Assembly: GCF_000522505.1 (NCBI RefSeq) | Contig: NZ_AZMV01000007.1 | Coordinates: forward strand, 806,001-870,000 | Direction of reading: 5' to 3' | DNA: 64,000 nt | From: Bifidobacterium moukalabense DSM 27321 | GTDB lineage: Bacteria > Actinomycetota > Actinomycetes > Actinomycetales > Bifidobacteriaceae | In this document: piece by piece, positions 8,576 to 17,080 of the stretch | Layout: every line of letters starts with the position of its first letter | Position numbering within the stretch: the first letter of the stretch is position 1 | Notes under the pieces: model-generated | Databases searched by the model: none | What the model was told of the DNA's origin: nothing | Seen by the model: the letters and a program-made list of their open reading frames with translations, nothing else | Translations under genes and position numbers: made by a program

Positions 8576-9734
8576 GGAAACCGGCGGCCGCGTTGAACGC
8601 CTGATGCCGGGAGCCACCATCGGTATCATCGGCGGTGGCCAGCTCGGCCGCATGATGGCATTGTCCGCACGGTACATGGGCTTTAGAATCGGCGTGCTCG
8701 ACCCTACTCCCGACTGCCCGACCGCACAGGTGGCCGATTTCCAGATCACCGCCGAGTACGATGACATCAACGCCATCCGTGAACTGGCGGAGCGATCCGA
8801 TGTGCTCACCTATGAGTTCGAGAATGTGGACGCCGATGCCATCGATCAGGTGCGTGCCCTTGCGGCGGCGCCGCAAGGCACCGATCTTCTGCGGGTCACG
8901 CAGGATCGTGTCAACGAAAAGCGTTTCATCAACGATCATGGCACCGAAACCGCTCCGTGGAAGGCCGTGAACAGCTTCGAGGAGCTCGACGCGGCGCTGG
9001 ATGAGATTCATTACCCGGCCGTGCTGAAGACTCGCTCCGGCGGCTACGACGGTCACGGTCAGACCGTGCTGCGTTCCGACGCGGATCTGGAGAGGGTGCG
9101 TGCCCGTGGGGACCGCGGCGGCGGTTTCCCTCCCAGCATTCTTGAGGGATTCGTCGATTTCGCCTTTGAAGCGAGCATCCTTGTCGCCGGCAACGGTGAG
9201 GATTACGTGACCTTCCCGATCGTGCGCAACGAGCATCGCAACAACATCCTGCATATGACCATCGCACCGGCCGAAGTGAGCGATGAGGTGGCGCACGAGG
9301 CGCATGCACTCGCCTTGCGCTTGGCCGAAGGCTTCAGACTGGCTGGTATTCTGGCCATCGAACTGTTCGTCACCAAGGACGGCAGGGTGGTGGTCAATGA
9401 GCTGGCCCCGCGTCCGCACAATTCCGGCCACTACACCATCGAGGCCTGCTCCTTCGACCAGTTCGACGCGCACATTCGGGGCATCGCCGGATGGCCGCTC
9501 GAGCAGCCGCAGCTGTTGAAGCCGGCCGTGATGGTGAACGTGCTCGGCCAGCATGTGGCGCCGACCCGCGCCCTGATCGCCGACCACCCTGAATGGAACG
9601 TGCATGACTACTGCAAGGCCGAGGTGCGCCACGATCGCAAGATGGGGCACATCACCGTGCTGACCGACGATACTGCCGAAACCGTGGCCGGTCTGGAATC
9701 GACCGGCTGCTGGAACGACTTGAAGAAAGCCTGA
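8559..9734 (+). CDS. purK: N5-carboxyaminoimidazole ribonucleotide synthase
   Basis: A 391-residue ATP-grasp enzyme that makes N5-CAIR from AIR, ATP and bicarbonate. The N-terminal preATP-grasp segment [17 protein letters not shown] (about 20-36) and the ATP-grasp body with [14 protein letters not shown] and [26 protein letters not shown] are conserved. About 15 extra residues precede the usual start, because the ATG lies inside purE; an internal ATG (MPGATIG, residue 17) is an alternative. Paired with purE. Confidence 0.95.
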   Translation: MPSLSEETGGRVERLMPGATIGIIGGGQLGRMMALSARYMGFRIGVLDPTPDCPTAQVADFQITAEYDDINAIRELAERSDVLTYEFENVDADAIDQVRALAAAPQGTDLLRVTQDRVNEKRFINDHGTETAPWKAVNSFEELDAALDEIHYPAVLKTRSGGYDGHGQTVLRSDADLERVRARGDRGGGFPPSILEGFVDFAFEASILVAGNGEDYVTFPIVRNEHRNNILHMTIAPAEVSDEVAHEAHALALRLAEGFRLAGILAIELFVTKDGRVVVNELAPRPHNSGHYTIEACSFDQFDAHIRGIAGWPLEQPQLLKPAVMVNVLGQHVAPTRALIADHPEWNVHDYCKAEVRHDRKMGHITVLTDDTAETVAGLESTGCWNDLKKA

Positions 9735-9745
9735 AATCCGAACCA

Positions 9746-10159
9746 ATGAGTGAACACATCGTGCGCCAGACCCGTCAGAAGGATGCGATTCGGGAGGCGT
9801 TGAGCGGCAATGACGAATTCATCTCCGCGCAGGACCTGCACCGCAAGCTGGAGGATGAGGGTGTGCATATCGGCTTGGCGACGGTGTACCGCCAGCTCAA
9901 TGCGCTGGTCGAGTCGGGCAGTGCCGACACGGTCCGACTCGATGGCCAGCAGCTGTACCGTCTGTGCGGTGATGACGGACACCATCATCACCTGGTATGC
10001 ACATCATGCGGTAAAACCGTGGAGATCGACCCTCCCAGCGAGGATTGGCTGCGTGGCATAGCGAAGAAGCATGGCTTCATCATCGAATCACACACCGTCG
10101 AGGTGTTCGGACTGTGCCCCGACTGCCAACGCGAACGGCGGTCTCACGAGGAAGCGTAA
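9746..10159 (+). CDS. Fur-family metalloregulator (Zur/FurB-like)
   Basis: A 137-residue DNA-binding regulator with an N-terminal winged helix (about 1-80) and a dimerisation domain containing GHHHHLVCTSCGKTVE and a C-terminal CPDC. The two CxxC pairs form the structural zinc site of the family, and the His-rich stretch belongs to the regulatory site. In Actinobacteria this architecture is often Zur/FurB, but sensing of zinc versus iron cannot be told from sequence alone. It starts 11 bases after purK and may be cotranscribed. No uptake genes for metals are adjacent. Confidence 0.8.
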   Translation: MSEHIVRQTRQKDAIREALSGNDEFISAQDLHRKLEDEGVHIGLATVYRQLNALVESGSADTVRLDGQQLYRLCGDDGHHHHLVCTSCGKTVEIDPPSEDWLRGIAKKHGFIIESHTVEVFGLCPDCQRERRSHEEA

Positions 10160-10273
10160 TGCCATCGCTTCCCGAGTAGCGAGAATCGTAAAGAAATATG
10201 TTCGCATGCCGCTCCTTTCAGGAATGTATATCACAATGAGCATGGCAAAACGTGAACAAAAGTGGGGAAACGC

Positions 10274-12337
10274 GTGACCAAAACATCCGTGAACAAACCG
10301 ATTGAAGAACTGAGCATCGCAACGCTCGACCCGTCCGCTCCCGTCAAGAGGCGCAAGGAATTTCCAGGTTGGCTCTATGCCGTGCTGTTTCTGGTATTCG
10401 ATTTTCTCGCGATTGCGATTCTGCAGTGGGGCGTTACGCTGACCAGCACCCGAGTGACGCTGTCCAGCCCGCTCAACGGTTTGGGCGATATGATCTCGAA
10501 GATGTGGCTGAAGTTCAACTTCGTGTTCCTGTTGAATATGATCATGGTCGGCATCATCTACCTGGTGTTGCTCATGCTGTTCAACCGATTCTGGATAGCC
10601 ACGCCGGTGCTGATCGCGATCGCCACGGTCATCGCGGTGATCGAACGGTTCAAGGTCGAGATTCGATATGAGGCGATTCTGCCGTCCGATCTGAACTTCC
10701 TTGGCTCGAATACCGGCAATCTCATGAGTTTCATGCCATCGAACGCACCGTTGGTGATCGGCGTGGCAGTGGCCGCATTCGCCGTGTTCGTGGCGCTGAT
10801 CGTGTTCCTCAACCATATCGACGGACGCCGCGGTCGTATGATCCGCGGCTCCAATCCCGGTCTTGCCGCGGTCTCCCGTCTGCTGCTGATTGCGGTGCCG
10901 GGTCTCGGGTTCGGTCTGTACATCGCGCAGGTCGGCACCGTTGATTCATGGGCGTACAACCTGTCCCGCGGCATGGGGGACACGCCTTCCATGTGGGATT
11001 CCGTCTACGACGCGCAGCGCAACGGCCCGGTCGTCTCCTTCGTGCGCCAGCTCAATCCGAAAGTCATGGACACGCCTTCCGACTATAGCGAGGAGACCAT
11101 GAAGGCCGTGGCCGCACGCTATGAAAAGGCCGCGAAGAAGATCAACGCGAACCGTTCCGCGAACATGACCGACAGCACCGTGATCTATGTGCTGTCCGAA
11201 TCCTTCTCCGACCCCTCGCGTGTGCCGGGCCTGAAGGTCAACAAGGATGCGATGCCGAACATCCGTTCCATCAAGAAGAACACCACCTCCGGCCTGATGC
11301 TGTCTTCCGGATACGGCGGCGGCACCGCCAACCTCGAGTATATGGGGCTGACCGGCCTGAGCATGGCGAATTTCGATTCATCGCTGACCAGTCCCTACCA
11401 GCAGCTGGTGCCGACCGAGCATTGGACGCCGACCATCAACCAGATGTGGGGCTCGGCCAGGAACTCCATCGGCCTGCATCCGTATGAGCCGTCCATGTAC
11501 TCGCGTGCCACGAACTATAAGAAGTTCGGTTTCTCGCATTTCTACACGCTTGAGGGCGACGACATCATCTCTCATCAAGACAAGATCGACGATTCTCCGT
11601 ACGTCAGTGACGAGGCCGCCTACAAGAGCACCATCGAAGAGGTGAAGAAGAGCAAGAGCGGCCAGTTCCTGCAACTCATCACCATGCAGAACCACATGCC
11701 GTACAAGAACTGGTACAAGAACAACGAGTTCAAGGTGGAGTCGACTACCGGCACACCGCTGGGGGAGGGCGAGACCGAATCGATCGAAACCTATGCCAAG
11801 GGCATGGAGCTGACCGACACCGCCACCAAGGACTTCCTTGACCAGCTTGACGAAATCGACAAGCCGATCACCGTGGTCTTCTACGGCGACCATCTGCCGG
11901 GCATCTACTCCTCCGCCAGTGAGGACGAAGACAACTCGCTCGACCTGCACCTGACCGACTATTTCATCTGGTCCAACAAGGCCTCGTCTTCGGCCAATAC
12001 CAAGATTTCCGACGACAACTATTCCTCGCCGAACTTCTTCGTGGCCGAGGCGGCCGAGCATATGGATGCCAAGGTATCGCCGTATCTGGCGTTCCTTACG
12101 CAGATGCACTCCAAGATCGCCGCCATGGAGCCGCCGGTCGTCAACAACATCCAGGGCTGGGACCGCATCCCCGAAGGCCAGAACATCTATCTTGACCAGG
12201 ATGGCAAGCCGATGGCCGAGAAGGACCTCGATGCCGAAACCAAGCAGCTGCTGGCCGACTACAAGTTGATTCAATACGACATCACGGCGGGTAAGAACTA
12301 CCTGAAATCCACAGGCTTCATGGATCTGCCGGAGTGA
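10274..12337 (+). CDS. LtaS-like phosphoglycerol transferase, sulfatase fold
   Basis: About 687 residues. Four to five membrane helices fill roughly residues 30-210, followed by an extracellular alkaline-phosphatase/sulfatase domain with metal and nucleophile motifs: YVLSESFSDP, GYGGGTANLEYMGLTG (the Thr in GGGT is the expected nucleophile), TMQNHMPY and VVFYGDHLPG. Such enzymes transfer glycerol phosphate from phosphatidylglycerol to lipoteichoic acid or cell-surface polysaccharide. GTG 10274 has a GTGGGG site 6 bases upstream; GTG 10262 in the same frame is an alternative. A terminator at 12377 follows. The acceptor is unknown. Confidence 0.85.
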   Translation: MTKTSVNKPIEELSIATLDPSAPVKRRKEFPGWLYAVLFLVFDFLAIAILQWGVTLTSTRVTLSSPLNGLGDMISKMWLKFNFVFLLNMIMVGIIYLVLLMLFNRFWIATPVLIAIATVIAVIERFKVEIRYEAILPSDLNFLGSNTGNLMSFMPSNAPLVIGVAVAAFAVFVALIVFLNHIDGRRGRMIRGSNPGLAAVSRLLLIAVPGLGFGLYIAQVGTVDSWAYNLSRGMGDTPSMWDSVYDAQRNGPVVSFVRQLNPKVMDTPSDYSEETMKAVAARYEKAAKKINANRSANMTDSTVIYVLSESFSDPSRVPGLKVNKDAMPNIRSIKKNTTSGLMLSSGYGGGTANLEYMGLTGLSMANFDSSLTSPYQQLVPTEHWTPTINQMWGSARNSIGLHPYEPSMYSRATNYKKFGFSHFYTLEGDDIISHQDKIDDSPYVSDEAAYKSTIEEVKKSKSGQFLQLITMQNHMPYKNWYKNNEFKVESTTGTPLGEGETESIETYAKGMELTDTATKDFLDQLDEIDKPITVVFYGDHLPGIYSSASEDEDNSLDLHLTDYFIWSNKASSSANTKISDDNYSSPNFFVAEAAEHMDAKVSPYLAFLTQMHSKIAAMEPPVVNNIQGWDRIPEGQNIYLDQDGKPMAEKDLDAETKQLLADYKLIQYDITAGKNYLKSTGFMDLPE

Positions 12338-12376
12338 TGGCGGCGGCGAACCGCAGTCGATGCGATTGACATGATC

Positions 12377-12411
12377 GAGGATGGCCGATGATATGCGGCC
12401 ATCCTCTTGTT
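12377..12411 (+). terminator. Rho-independent terminator after LtaS-like gene
   Basis: GAGGATGGCC (12377-12386) pairs with GGCCATCCTC (12397-12406) around a 10-base loop, followed by TTGTT. This separates the gene from the deo locus. Confidence 0.75.
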
Positions 12412-12432
12412 GTCTTGGCGACGTGCAGAAAC

Positions 12433-12470
12433 TTTACATTTGTTCATCTAAAAAAGTGGACAAATGTAAA
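12433..12470. promoter_or_regulatory. Deo operator (inverted repeat) before deoC
   Basis: TTTACATTTGTTCA (12433-12446) and TGGACAAATGTAAA (12457-12470) form a 14-base inverted repeat with one mismatch and a 10-base spacer. The core ACATTTGT recurs twice before deoA. A possible -10 (TAAAAT, 12467-12472) overlaps the right arm. The likely binder is the SorC-type regulator encoded at 14532; this is an inference from position and repetition. Confidence 0.7.
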
Positions 12471-12496
12471 ATACAGTGCTACGGTGAAACGTATTA

Positions 12497-12520
12497 CCAA
12501 CCAAGGAGGGTTGGTCCTCC
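12497..12520 (+). promoter_or_regulatory. Mutually exclusive hairpins in deoC leader
   Basis: CCAACC (12497-12502) can pair with GGTTGG (12509-12514), while GGAGG (12505-12509) can pair with CCTCC (12516-12520). The two stems share bases and cannot form together. They lie 36-59 bases before the deoC start. Confidence 0.35.
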
Positions 12521-12555
12521 AAATAGTTCACGTTGCATGAAAGGTCGTCGAAATC

Positions 12556-13230
12556 ATGAAGCTCACCCAGTCGCAGCTCGCCAAATACATGGACCATACC
12601 CTGCTCAAGGCGGATGCCACCGCTGCGCAGATCGATGCGGTGGTGGTCGAAGCCATTGGATATGGCACGGCCTCGGTGTGCATCAACCCTTATTGGGTGG
12701 CGCGGGTGCATGCCGCGTTGCAGGGCACCGACATCGCCACCTGCACGGTGATCGGTTTCCCTCTGGGGGCCGCCACGACCGCCGCCAAGGTGTTCGAAGC
12801 CCGTGACGCCATTGCACAAGGTGCGGATGAGGTCGACATGGTCATCAACATCGGCGAGCTTAAGGCGGGCGATGACGATGCGGTCCGTGCGGACATCAAG
12901 GCCGTTGCGGATGCCGTTCACGAAAACGGCGGGCTGCTCAAGGTCATCGTCGAGACGGCTCTGCTGACCGACGAGGAGAAGGTCCGGGCCAGCAGGCTCA
13001 CCGTTGAGGGAGGGGCCGATTTCGTGAAGACTTCCACCGGCTTCGCTTCGGCAGGGGCCACGGCCTCCGATGTCAGGCTGATGCGCAAAACGGTGGGCGC
13101 CGATTTCGGTGTGAAGGCGGCCGGCGGCATCCATGATCTCGCCGATGCCTACGCCATGATCGAAGCGGGGGCCGATCGCCTCGGCGTCTCCGCATCCGTG
13201 GCCATTCTGGAAGAGGTCGGAATTCGATAA
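12556..13230 (+). CDS. deoC: Deoxyribose-phosphate aldolase
   Basis: A 224-residue TIM-barrel class I aldolase that splits 2-deoxyribose 5-phosphate into glyceraldehyde 3-phosphate and acetaldehyde. The Schiff-base lysine is in [12 protein letters not shown] (about residue 157), and KAAGGIHD carries the second conserved lysine; the fold ends with the phosphate-binding loop AGADRLGVS. Length is typical. AAAGG about 10 bases before the ATG supports the start. First gene of the deo locus, controlled by the inverted repeat at 12433. Confidence 0.95.
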   Translation: MKLTQSQLAKYMDHTLLKADATAAQIDAVVVEAIGYGTASVCINPYWVARVHAALQGTDIATCTVIGFPLGAATTAAKVFEARDAIAQGADEVDMVINIGELKAGDDDAVRADIKAVADAVHENGGLLKVIVETALLTDEEKVRASRLTVEGGADFVKTSTGFASAGATASDVRLMRKTVGADFGVKAAGGIHDLADAYAMIEAGADRLGVSASVAILEEVGIR

Positions 13231-13268
13231 TCGGAAAATATTCGACTTTCAATGACGAAAGGAACGTT

Positions 13269-14481
13269 ATGACGGAACACGTCTTCACGAGATACAAACG
13301 CATACTGGCCATCGCGCTGGATTCCATCGGCATCGGACAGGCTCCGGACGCGGCCCGTTTCGATGATCTGGGAGCCGATACCCTCGGCCATATCGGTGAG
13401 TTCCTCGATGGCGGACTTCATGTGCCGAACATGGCACGTCTGGGGCTGGGCAACATTCGTCCCGACAATCCGATTGCGGGTGTGCCGGCGACCCAATCCC
13501 CGGTCGGCTGTTTCGGTAAGATGACCATCACCTCGCATGGCAATGATTCGTTGGATGGCCATTGGGAGATGATGTGCCTGCCGGTGCGTTTCGAGATGGC
13601 CACCTTCCCCGACGGCTTCCCGCAATGGATCGTCGACGGGCTGGAGGCGTTTTCGGGCCGCAGGGTCATCGTCAACAGGCCGTATTCGGGGACGGAGGTG
13701 ATCCGCGACTACGGCGAGCATCAGATGAGGACCGGGGACCTCATCCTGTATACGTCCGGAGATTCCGTGCTGCAGATCGCCGCACACGAGGATGTGATTC
13801 CGGTCGACGAGCTGTATCGCATCTGTGCATATGCGCGCACGCTGATCAACGGTCCCGAAGTGGTGATGGGTCGTGTCATCGCACGTCCGTATGTCGGTCC
13901 GGACAGGGATCACTTCGTCCGGACTTCGAATCGTCATGACTATGGGCTGGAGCCGATCGAAAAAAACCGCACTCGATCTTCTGCATGACGATGGCGTGGA
14001 CGTGCTGGCGGTAGGCAAGATCAACGACATCTTCTCCGGCCATGGCATCGACAAAGGCTGGCGCAACATGAGCAACATGGACGGCATGGACCATGTGGAC
14101 GAAGCCATGCGAGAGGATTTCACGGGCCTGTGCTTCGTGAACCTCGTGGATTTTGACGCCATGTACGGCCATCGTCGTGACGCCCAAGGGGACGGGGAGG
14201 CGCTGATGGCCTTCGACGAGCGCCTGGGTCTGGTCATGGAGACCATGCATGATGACGATCTGCTGCTTATCACGGCGGACCATGGCAACGATCCGACGTA
14301 CAAGGGCACCGATCATACCCGCGAATTCGTGCCGATCCTCGCCTACTCGCCGTCGATGTCGCATCCCGGCACGTCGCTGGGCGTACGGGCCATGGCGAGC
14401 GATATGGGCGCCACCATACTGGACAACTTCGGTGTTTCCGGCAACGGCAATGGCACGAGTTTCCTCGAGGCCATCAGCTAG
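13269..14481 (+). pseudogene. deoB: Phosphopentomutase, frameshifted at an A7 run
   Basis: Phosphopentomutase interconverts (deoxy)ribose 1- and 5-phosphate, linking the nucleoside phosphorylase to deoC. Family motifs are present throughout: [41 protein letters not shown] in the first frame, then [28 protein letters not shown] and HGNDPTYKGTDHTRE in the +1 frame. The frame breaks at seven A residues (13960-13966); six would restore I-E-K-T-A and give 403 residues. All other positions look intact and the gene is central to the locus, so the extra base is most simply a sequencing error or a recent slip; programmed slippage is a weaker possibility. AAAGGAA precedes the ATG. Confidence 0.88.
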
Positions 14482-14531
14482 GTTGGCTGTTCAGTGGGTA
14501 TTGATCGGAATCGATGCGGAAGGAATGCGAC

Positions 14532-15482
14532 ATGGTCTCGAAGGAAGAACGTGTGGCGGAGGCCCTGAAGGTGGCGAAACTGTACTACCGGGAAGGGCTC
14601 AGCCAGAACGACATCGCCGAGAGCATGTCCATCTCCCGTCCGACGGTTTCCCGACTGTTGAGCTTCGCACTCGACAGCGGGTTGGTCCGCATCGAAATCG
14701 GCGATCCGGCCGATGACATGAACCAGCTCGCCCGCGATCTGGAACGTCGATACGATCTCAAACGTGTGATCGCGGTGCCCACGGATGTCGTGGCGCCGTC
14801 CAACCGGCTTGATGCGGTCGGGCAGGAGGCGGCCCGGTACATCGAGGGCATCGTGCGCGATGATGACGTCATCGGCATCGGCTGGGGGCGGACCGTATAT
14901 GCCATTGGCGAGCACCTGGCCCCGAAGGATGTTCGCGGCGTCACCGTGGTGCAGGTCAAGGGCAGTGCGTCGAATACGGAAAGCAACAATTATGCGTTTG
15001 AAAGCGCGAATGCCTTTGCGAACGCCTTTCGTACGGTGCCGCAGTACCTGCCATTGCCGGTGATCTTCGAGAATGCGCAGACCAAGGAACTGGTGGAGCG
15101 TGAAACCTATATCCGGCGTATAGCGGATATGGGCAGGCGGGCCGATATCGTGGTGTTCACCGTCGGAACCGTGCGCGACACGGCGATGCTGTTCAATCTG
15201 GGGTACCTTACCGCGCAGGAGCAGGAACGGCTCAAACGCATCGCGGTGGGGGACGTGGTCTCCCGCTTCATCGATGCGGAGGGCCGAATCGCGGATGAGG
15301 ATATCGACCGACGTACCATCGGCATCCAGTTGGATGATCTGAAGAAGGTCGAACATTCCGTGCTGACCGTCGCGTCCGGGGCCAAGGTGTGCGCCGCGCA
15401 TGCCGCGATCGTGGCCGGGTATGCGAACACGCTGATAGCGGATGCCGACAGTGCCCGGCAGCTGCTTGATTTCGAGGGCTGA
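14532..15482 (+). CDS. SorC/DeoR-type transcriptional regulator
   Basis: A 316-residue regulator with an N-terminal helix-turn-helix (LYYREGLSQNDIAESMSISRPTVSRLLSFA, about 16-45) and a C-terminal SorC sugar-binding domain (about 55-315; IGIGWGRTVYAIGEHL, VVQVKGSASNTESNNYAFE). The same family includes Bacillus DeoR, which senses deoxyribose 5-phosphate. Position between deoB and deoA, with matching operators before deoC and deoA, suggests it controls this locus. ATG 14532 has AAGGAA 7 bases upstream; the in-frame ATG at 14514 has none. Confidence 0.88.
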   Translation: MVSKEERVAEALKVAKLYYREGLSQNDIAESMSISRPTVSRLLSFALDSGLVRIEIGDPADDMNQLARDLERRYDLKRVIAVPTDVVAPSNRLDAVGQEAARYIEGIVRDDDVIGIGWGRTVYAIGEHLAPKDVRGVTVVQVKGSASNTESNNYAFESANAFANAFRTVPQYLPLPVIFENAQTKELVERETYIRRIADMGRRADIVVFTVGTVRDTAMLFNLGYLTAQEQERLKRIAVGDVVSRFIDAEGRIADEDIDRRTIGIQLDDLKKVEHSVLTVASGAKVCAAHAAIVAGYANTLIADADSARQLLDFEG

Positions 15483-15590
15483 TCCGCCTTCGGCATATAT
15501 TCCGATGGCCCGATCGAAGACGATCTGACCGAAAATATTCCAACTGATGACGGTTGGTGTATTTTTTTATGCGTGATTTCCTACTCTTAT

Positions 15591-15650
15591 GAACATTTGT
15601 AGTAGTTTACGACACGCACATTTGTAAAATTTCCGATTTTGCTTTATTCT
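15591..15650 (+). promoter_or_regulatory. deoA promoter with two ACATTTGT operator half-sites
   Basis: ACATTTGT occurs at 15593-15600 and 15618-15625, 25 bases apart and in the same orientation, identical to the core of the deoC operator. The second copy overlaps a -35 (TTGTAA, 15622-15627), spaced 17 bases from a -10 (TATTCT, 15645-15650). Repression by occlusion of RNA polymerase is inferred. Confidence 0.6.
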
Positions 15651-15660
15651 ACTGATAATA

Positions 15661-15676
15661 GATAAAGCGCTTTATC
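15661..15676. promoter_or_regulatory. Perfect 16-bp LacI-type palindrome before deoA
   Basis: GATAAAGCGCTTTATC is a perfect palindrome with the central CG typical of LacI/GalR/CcpA-family operators. It sits just downstream of the proposed -10, so a bound repressor would block transcription. No LacI-family gene is in the window; the binder is probably global or encoded elsewhere. Confidence 0.6.
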
Positions 15677-15715
15677 AGAGTTGATATACATAATCACACA
15701 CAGACGAAGGAGTCT

Positions 15716-17020
15716 ATGGATATGCGCATGCTAGACATCATCGACGCCAAGCGCGGCGGCGACGCACTTTCCGAGGAGCAGATCAGGTTCTTTGTGGACG
15801 GCTATACCGCCGGTGACATCCCCGACTATCAGGCCAGCGCGCTGCTCATGGCCATCTGGTTCAACGGCATGAATTCCGAAGAGACCCGTGAGCTGACCAT
15901 GGCGATGCTGGAATCCGGCGATCGGCTGGACCTGGGCGATATACCTGGCATCAAGGTCGATAAGCATTCCACGGGCGGCGTCGGCGACAAGGTGAGCATT
16001 CCGCTCGCACCATTGGTGGCATCCCTCGGCATAGTCGTGCCGATGATCTCCGGCAGAGGATTGGGCTATACCGGTGGCACGCTCGACAAACTCGAGGCGA
16101 TTCCGGGTTATACCGTGGAAATCGAAGAGGACGCATTCAAGGAGCAACTTCGCAATGTCGGCTGCATCATCGCCGGAACCACCGGCAACATCGCGCCTGC
16201 CGACAAGAAGATCTATGCGTTGCGCGATGTGACCGATACCGTCGATTCCATTCCTCTGATCGCCGGCTCGATCATGAGCAAGAAGATCGCTTCCGGCACG
16301 GACGCGCTGGTCATGGATGTCAAGACCGGCTCGGGTGCGTTCATGAAGCGTGAGGAGGATGCGATCGCGCTTGCGGAGGCATTGGTCGCCATCGGCAAAG
16401 GCGTGGGCATGAACGCCATGGCGGTCATCTCCGATATGAATCAGCCGCTGGGCAAGGCCATCGGCAATGCCTTGGAAATCGAGGAATCCATCAGACTTCT
16501 TCGAGGCGAAGGGCCCGACGATCTGCTTGATCTCACGCTTACCATCGGCTCCCAGATGGTGGTTATGGCAGGTAAGGCGACAAGTCTTGATGAGGCCAGG
16601 GGCATGCTTGAAGCCAAGATCTCGGACGGGTCGGCCTTGGAACGCTTCCGCATGATGATCGAAGCCCAAGGCGGTGACGGCCGCGTGATCGACGACCCGA
16701 CCATCATGCCGCAGGCCTCCCGTCATATCGAGTTCGTTGCCGATAGGAGCGGCGTCATCGCCTCAATGAAGGCCGATGATCTGGGAATCGCATCCATGCT
16801 TTTGGGTGGCGGACGCTCCACCAAGGACGATCGACTGGACTACGCGGTCGGACTGACGCTCGACAGGAAGATCGGCGATCCGGTCACGCAGGGCGATCGG
16901 ATCCTGACCATTCACGCCAATCGTGATGACGTATCGGACGTGGAGCGACTGCTGCGTGAGGCGATCGTCATCGGCGACCATGCCGAACCGCTTACCCTGA
17001 TCCACCGCGTAATTGCATAG
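15716..17020 (+). CDS. deoA: Pyrimidine-nucleoside (thymidine) phosphorylase
   Basis: A 434-residue member of the PdP/DeoA family that cleaves thymidine, deoxyuridine and probably uridine with phosphate, giving the base and (deoxy)ribose 1-phosphate. The phosphate loop KHSTGGVGDKVSIPLAP (about 82-98), the TGGTLDKLE segment and VMDVKTGSGAFM are conserved. Length fits the Gram-positive Pdp type. The product enters deoB and deoC. ATG with GAAGGAG upstream; followed by the nucleoside permease after 60 bases. Confidence 0.93.
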   Translation: MDMRMLDIIDAKRGGDALSEEQIRFFVDGYTAGDIPDYQASALLMAIWFNGMNSEETRELTMAMLESGDRLDLGDIPGIKVDKHSTGGVGDKVSIPLAPLVASLGIVVPMISGRGLGYTGGTLDKLEAIPGYTVEIEEDAFKEQLRNVGCIIAGTTGNIAPADKKIYALRDVTDTVDSIPLIAGSIMSKKIASGTDALVMDVKTGSGAFMKREEDAIALAEALVAIGKGVGMNAMAVISDMNQPLGKAIGNALEIEESIRLLRGEGPDDLLDLTLTIGSQMVVMAGKATSLDEARGMLEAKISDGSALERFRMMIEAQGGDGRVIDDPTIMPQASRHIEFVADRSGVIASMKADDLGIASMLLGGGRSTKDDRLDYAVGLTLDRKIGDPVTQGDRILTIHANRDDVSDVERLLREAIVIGDHAEPLTLIHRVIA

Positions 17021-17080
17021 CAAGGCCTTTGTGGACTCCTGCGGAGTGTCCGGAGAACAGTAACAAGAAAAGGAGAGATC

